Shown in pieces: positions 35,360 through 36,638 of a stretch of DNA of 36,638 nucleotides (positions are counted from its first letter, which is position 1; each line of letters opens with the position of its first letter). The notes under the pieces are model-generated. The model was not told where the DNA came from and made no database searches. It saw nothing but the letters and a program-made list of their open reading frames with translations. The stretch covers positions 673 to 37,310 of the forward strand of contig JAADGD010000228.1 in assembly GCA_013152515.1 (NCBI GenBank). Direction: 5' to 3'. Source of the DNA: Planctomycetota bacterium (GTDB lineage: Bacteria > Planctomycetota > Planctomycetia > Pirellulales > Lacipirellulaceae). The position numbers and the translations under genes were made by a program.

Positions 35360-36433
35360 ATGACAAAAGTAGCCATTGGCTTAATGAGCGGTACCTCTTG
35401 CGATGGCGTCGATGCGGCGCTGCTACAGACCGACGGCGAGAGCGATATCACTTTTCTCGGCGGATTAACGGTTTCTTACGGCAACGAACTGCGCGGGCGG
35501 CTACAGGAAGCTTCGCAACATGATGTACCGCTAACAGAACTTTTGCGTCTGGAACGCGAAATCACCGAGCATCACGTGCAAGCCGTTCGTAGTTTGTTTA
35601 ATGACTATCCGTCAGAAGCCAAGCAAGCCACAATCGTCGGCTTTCATGGCCACACGGTGCGACACATGCCGGGAGAAGCTCTCACGTTGCAAATCGGCAA
35701 CCCCTGGCTGTTGGCCAAAGAATTTGCTCTGCCGGTTATCTCCGACTTTCGACGTTGCGACATGGCAGCCGGCGGGCAAGGTGCCCCGTTGGTGGCAATG
35801 TTTCATCGAGCTTTGTTTGCTGACGAAGCCCGGCCGACGGTGGTGCTGAACCTGGGCGGTGTTGCGAACGTCACCTGGCTGGGCGAGAACGACGAGATCA
35901 TCGCCGGCGACTCGGGGCCTGGCTGCGGACTGATCGACGAATGGACGCAAACAATGGCCGACTTACCGCACGACATTGATGGACGTCTCGCCCTGGCAGG
36001 CAAGGTCGACGACGCGACGGTCGAGGCGGCTTTGCGTGCGGACTTTTTTGCCCAGCCTTTGCCCAAGGCGGCGGACCGTTACGACTTCGATCATGTGGAT
36101 GTCTCTACCCTAAGCGTCGAGGACGGTGCGGCAACTCTTTGCGCCGTGACTGCCGAGGCGATCTACCGCGCCGTCAAAAATTTGCCAGCCATGCCCAAGT
36201 ATATTTGGGTCACAGGGGGTGGGGTGCATCACCCAGTGATCATGAAAATGCTCGAAGACCGCTTCGGCGAGATCAAAAACATCCGCGAACGCGGCCTCAA
36301 CCCCGACACACTCGAAGCCGAGTGCTTTGCCTGGCTCGCCGTACGTCATCAACTACAACTCCCCCTAACGATCCCCGAAACCACCGGCTGCGAAAAGCCG
36401 ATCAGCGGCGGGGCGGTCGTGAATTTCGTTTGA
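35360..36433 (+). CDS. anmK: Anhydro-N-acetylmuramic acid kinase
   Basis: AIGLMSGTSCDGVDAALLQTDG; GFHGHTVRHMPGEALTLQIGNPWLLAKEFALPVISDFRRCDMAAGGQGAPLVAMFHRALF; VVLNLGGVANVTWL; AGDSGPGCGLIDEWT; WVTGGGVHHPVIMKMLEDRFG. Confidence 0.97.
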   Translation: MTKVAIGLMSGTSCDGVDAALLQTDGESDITFLGGLTVSYGNELRGRLQEASQHDVPLTELLRLEREITEHHVQAVRSLFNDYPSEAKQATIVGFHGHTVRHMPGEALTLQIGNPWLLAKEFALPVISDFRRCDMAAGGQGAPLVAMFHRALFADEARPTVVLNLGGVANVTWLGENDEIIAGDSGPGCGLIDEWTQTMADLPHDIDGRLALAGKVDDATVEAALRADFFAQPLPKAADRYDFDHVDVSTLSVEDGAATLCAVTAEAIYRAVKNLPAMPKYIWVTGGGVHHPVIMKMLEDRFGEIKNIRERGLNPDTLEAECFAWLAVRHQLQLPLTIPETTGCEKPISGGAVVNFV

Positions 36434-36570
36434 TGAGGCACGACGAACTTTTTTGCAAAGGTGCAAAAAACCCCGGCATCTCGGTGCAAAATGCGGCTGC
36501 TTTCTGCTCGCAAAATCTCGCTAACCTTGCCCTAGCAGACAACTCACTAGTACTACAGCGCAGGGTTATA

Positions 36571-36601
36571 ACCACGGATTTCACCGATGACCACGGATTT
36601 T
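36571..36601. repeat. Partial direct repeat (19-nt period) resembling the family 2 elements
   Basis: accacggatttcaccgatg (36571-36589) followed by accacggatttt (36590-36601). Confidence 0.7.
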
Positions 36602-36638
36602 GTCGAAGAAAAGCTGTCCACCTCACATCGCACCGCCT

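Noticed and set aside
36449-36470. Terminator after anmK (ttttttgca/tgcaaaaaa)
   Set aside because: AT-only stem with no GC-rich core; not convincing as an intrinsic terminator.
1-36638. tRNA or rRNA genes
   Set aside because: No cloverleaf-consistent or rRNA-like sequence recognised on reading; a tRNAscan/Infernal run would be needed to exclude.

Overview
This 36.6 kb window is GC-rich and has planctomycete hallmarks (inferred to be Pirellulales-like): a DUF1559 pseudopilin-like protein, PEP-CTERM proteins, dockerin-like type I repeats, an LExR-x-LL-type N-terminal motif and a thioredoxin/YHS protein. It starts inside a rho gene (minus strand, truncated by the window edge). The main theme is peptidoglycan (PG) breakdown and recycling, across roughly 4.9-36.4 kb: a NagX/HGSNAT-like DUF5009 membrane protein; a secreted Amidase_2; a large secreted Amidase_3 with golvesin-like domains; a gamma-glutamyltransferase; a 1082-aa fusion (class A beta-lactamase-like + PG_binding_1 + S11 DD-carboxypeptidase + M19 dipeptidase); an enolase-superfamily dipeptide epimerase/DgcA-like gene overlapping a DUF1611/DgcN-like gene by 1 nt (TGATG); a two-domain NagZ; an AmpG-like MFS permease with a large extramembrane insert; a DigH/YddW-like DUF187 hydrolase; a SpoIID-domain PEP-CTERM protein; and a XylR-type regulator divergent from anmK. 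The best candidate for an undescribed system is this PG utilisation/recycling locus, whose secreted amidases are paired with two enzyme families linked to stem-peptide-free ('denuded') glycans. Other points of interest are a probable new glycan-binding-like module found both alone and fused to SpoIID, several families of intergenic inverted repeats, a frameshifted PEP-CTERM gene, and an Asn/Arg/Gly-rich N-terminus on Rho. All family calls come from motif reading without database searches.
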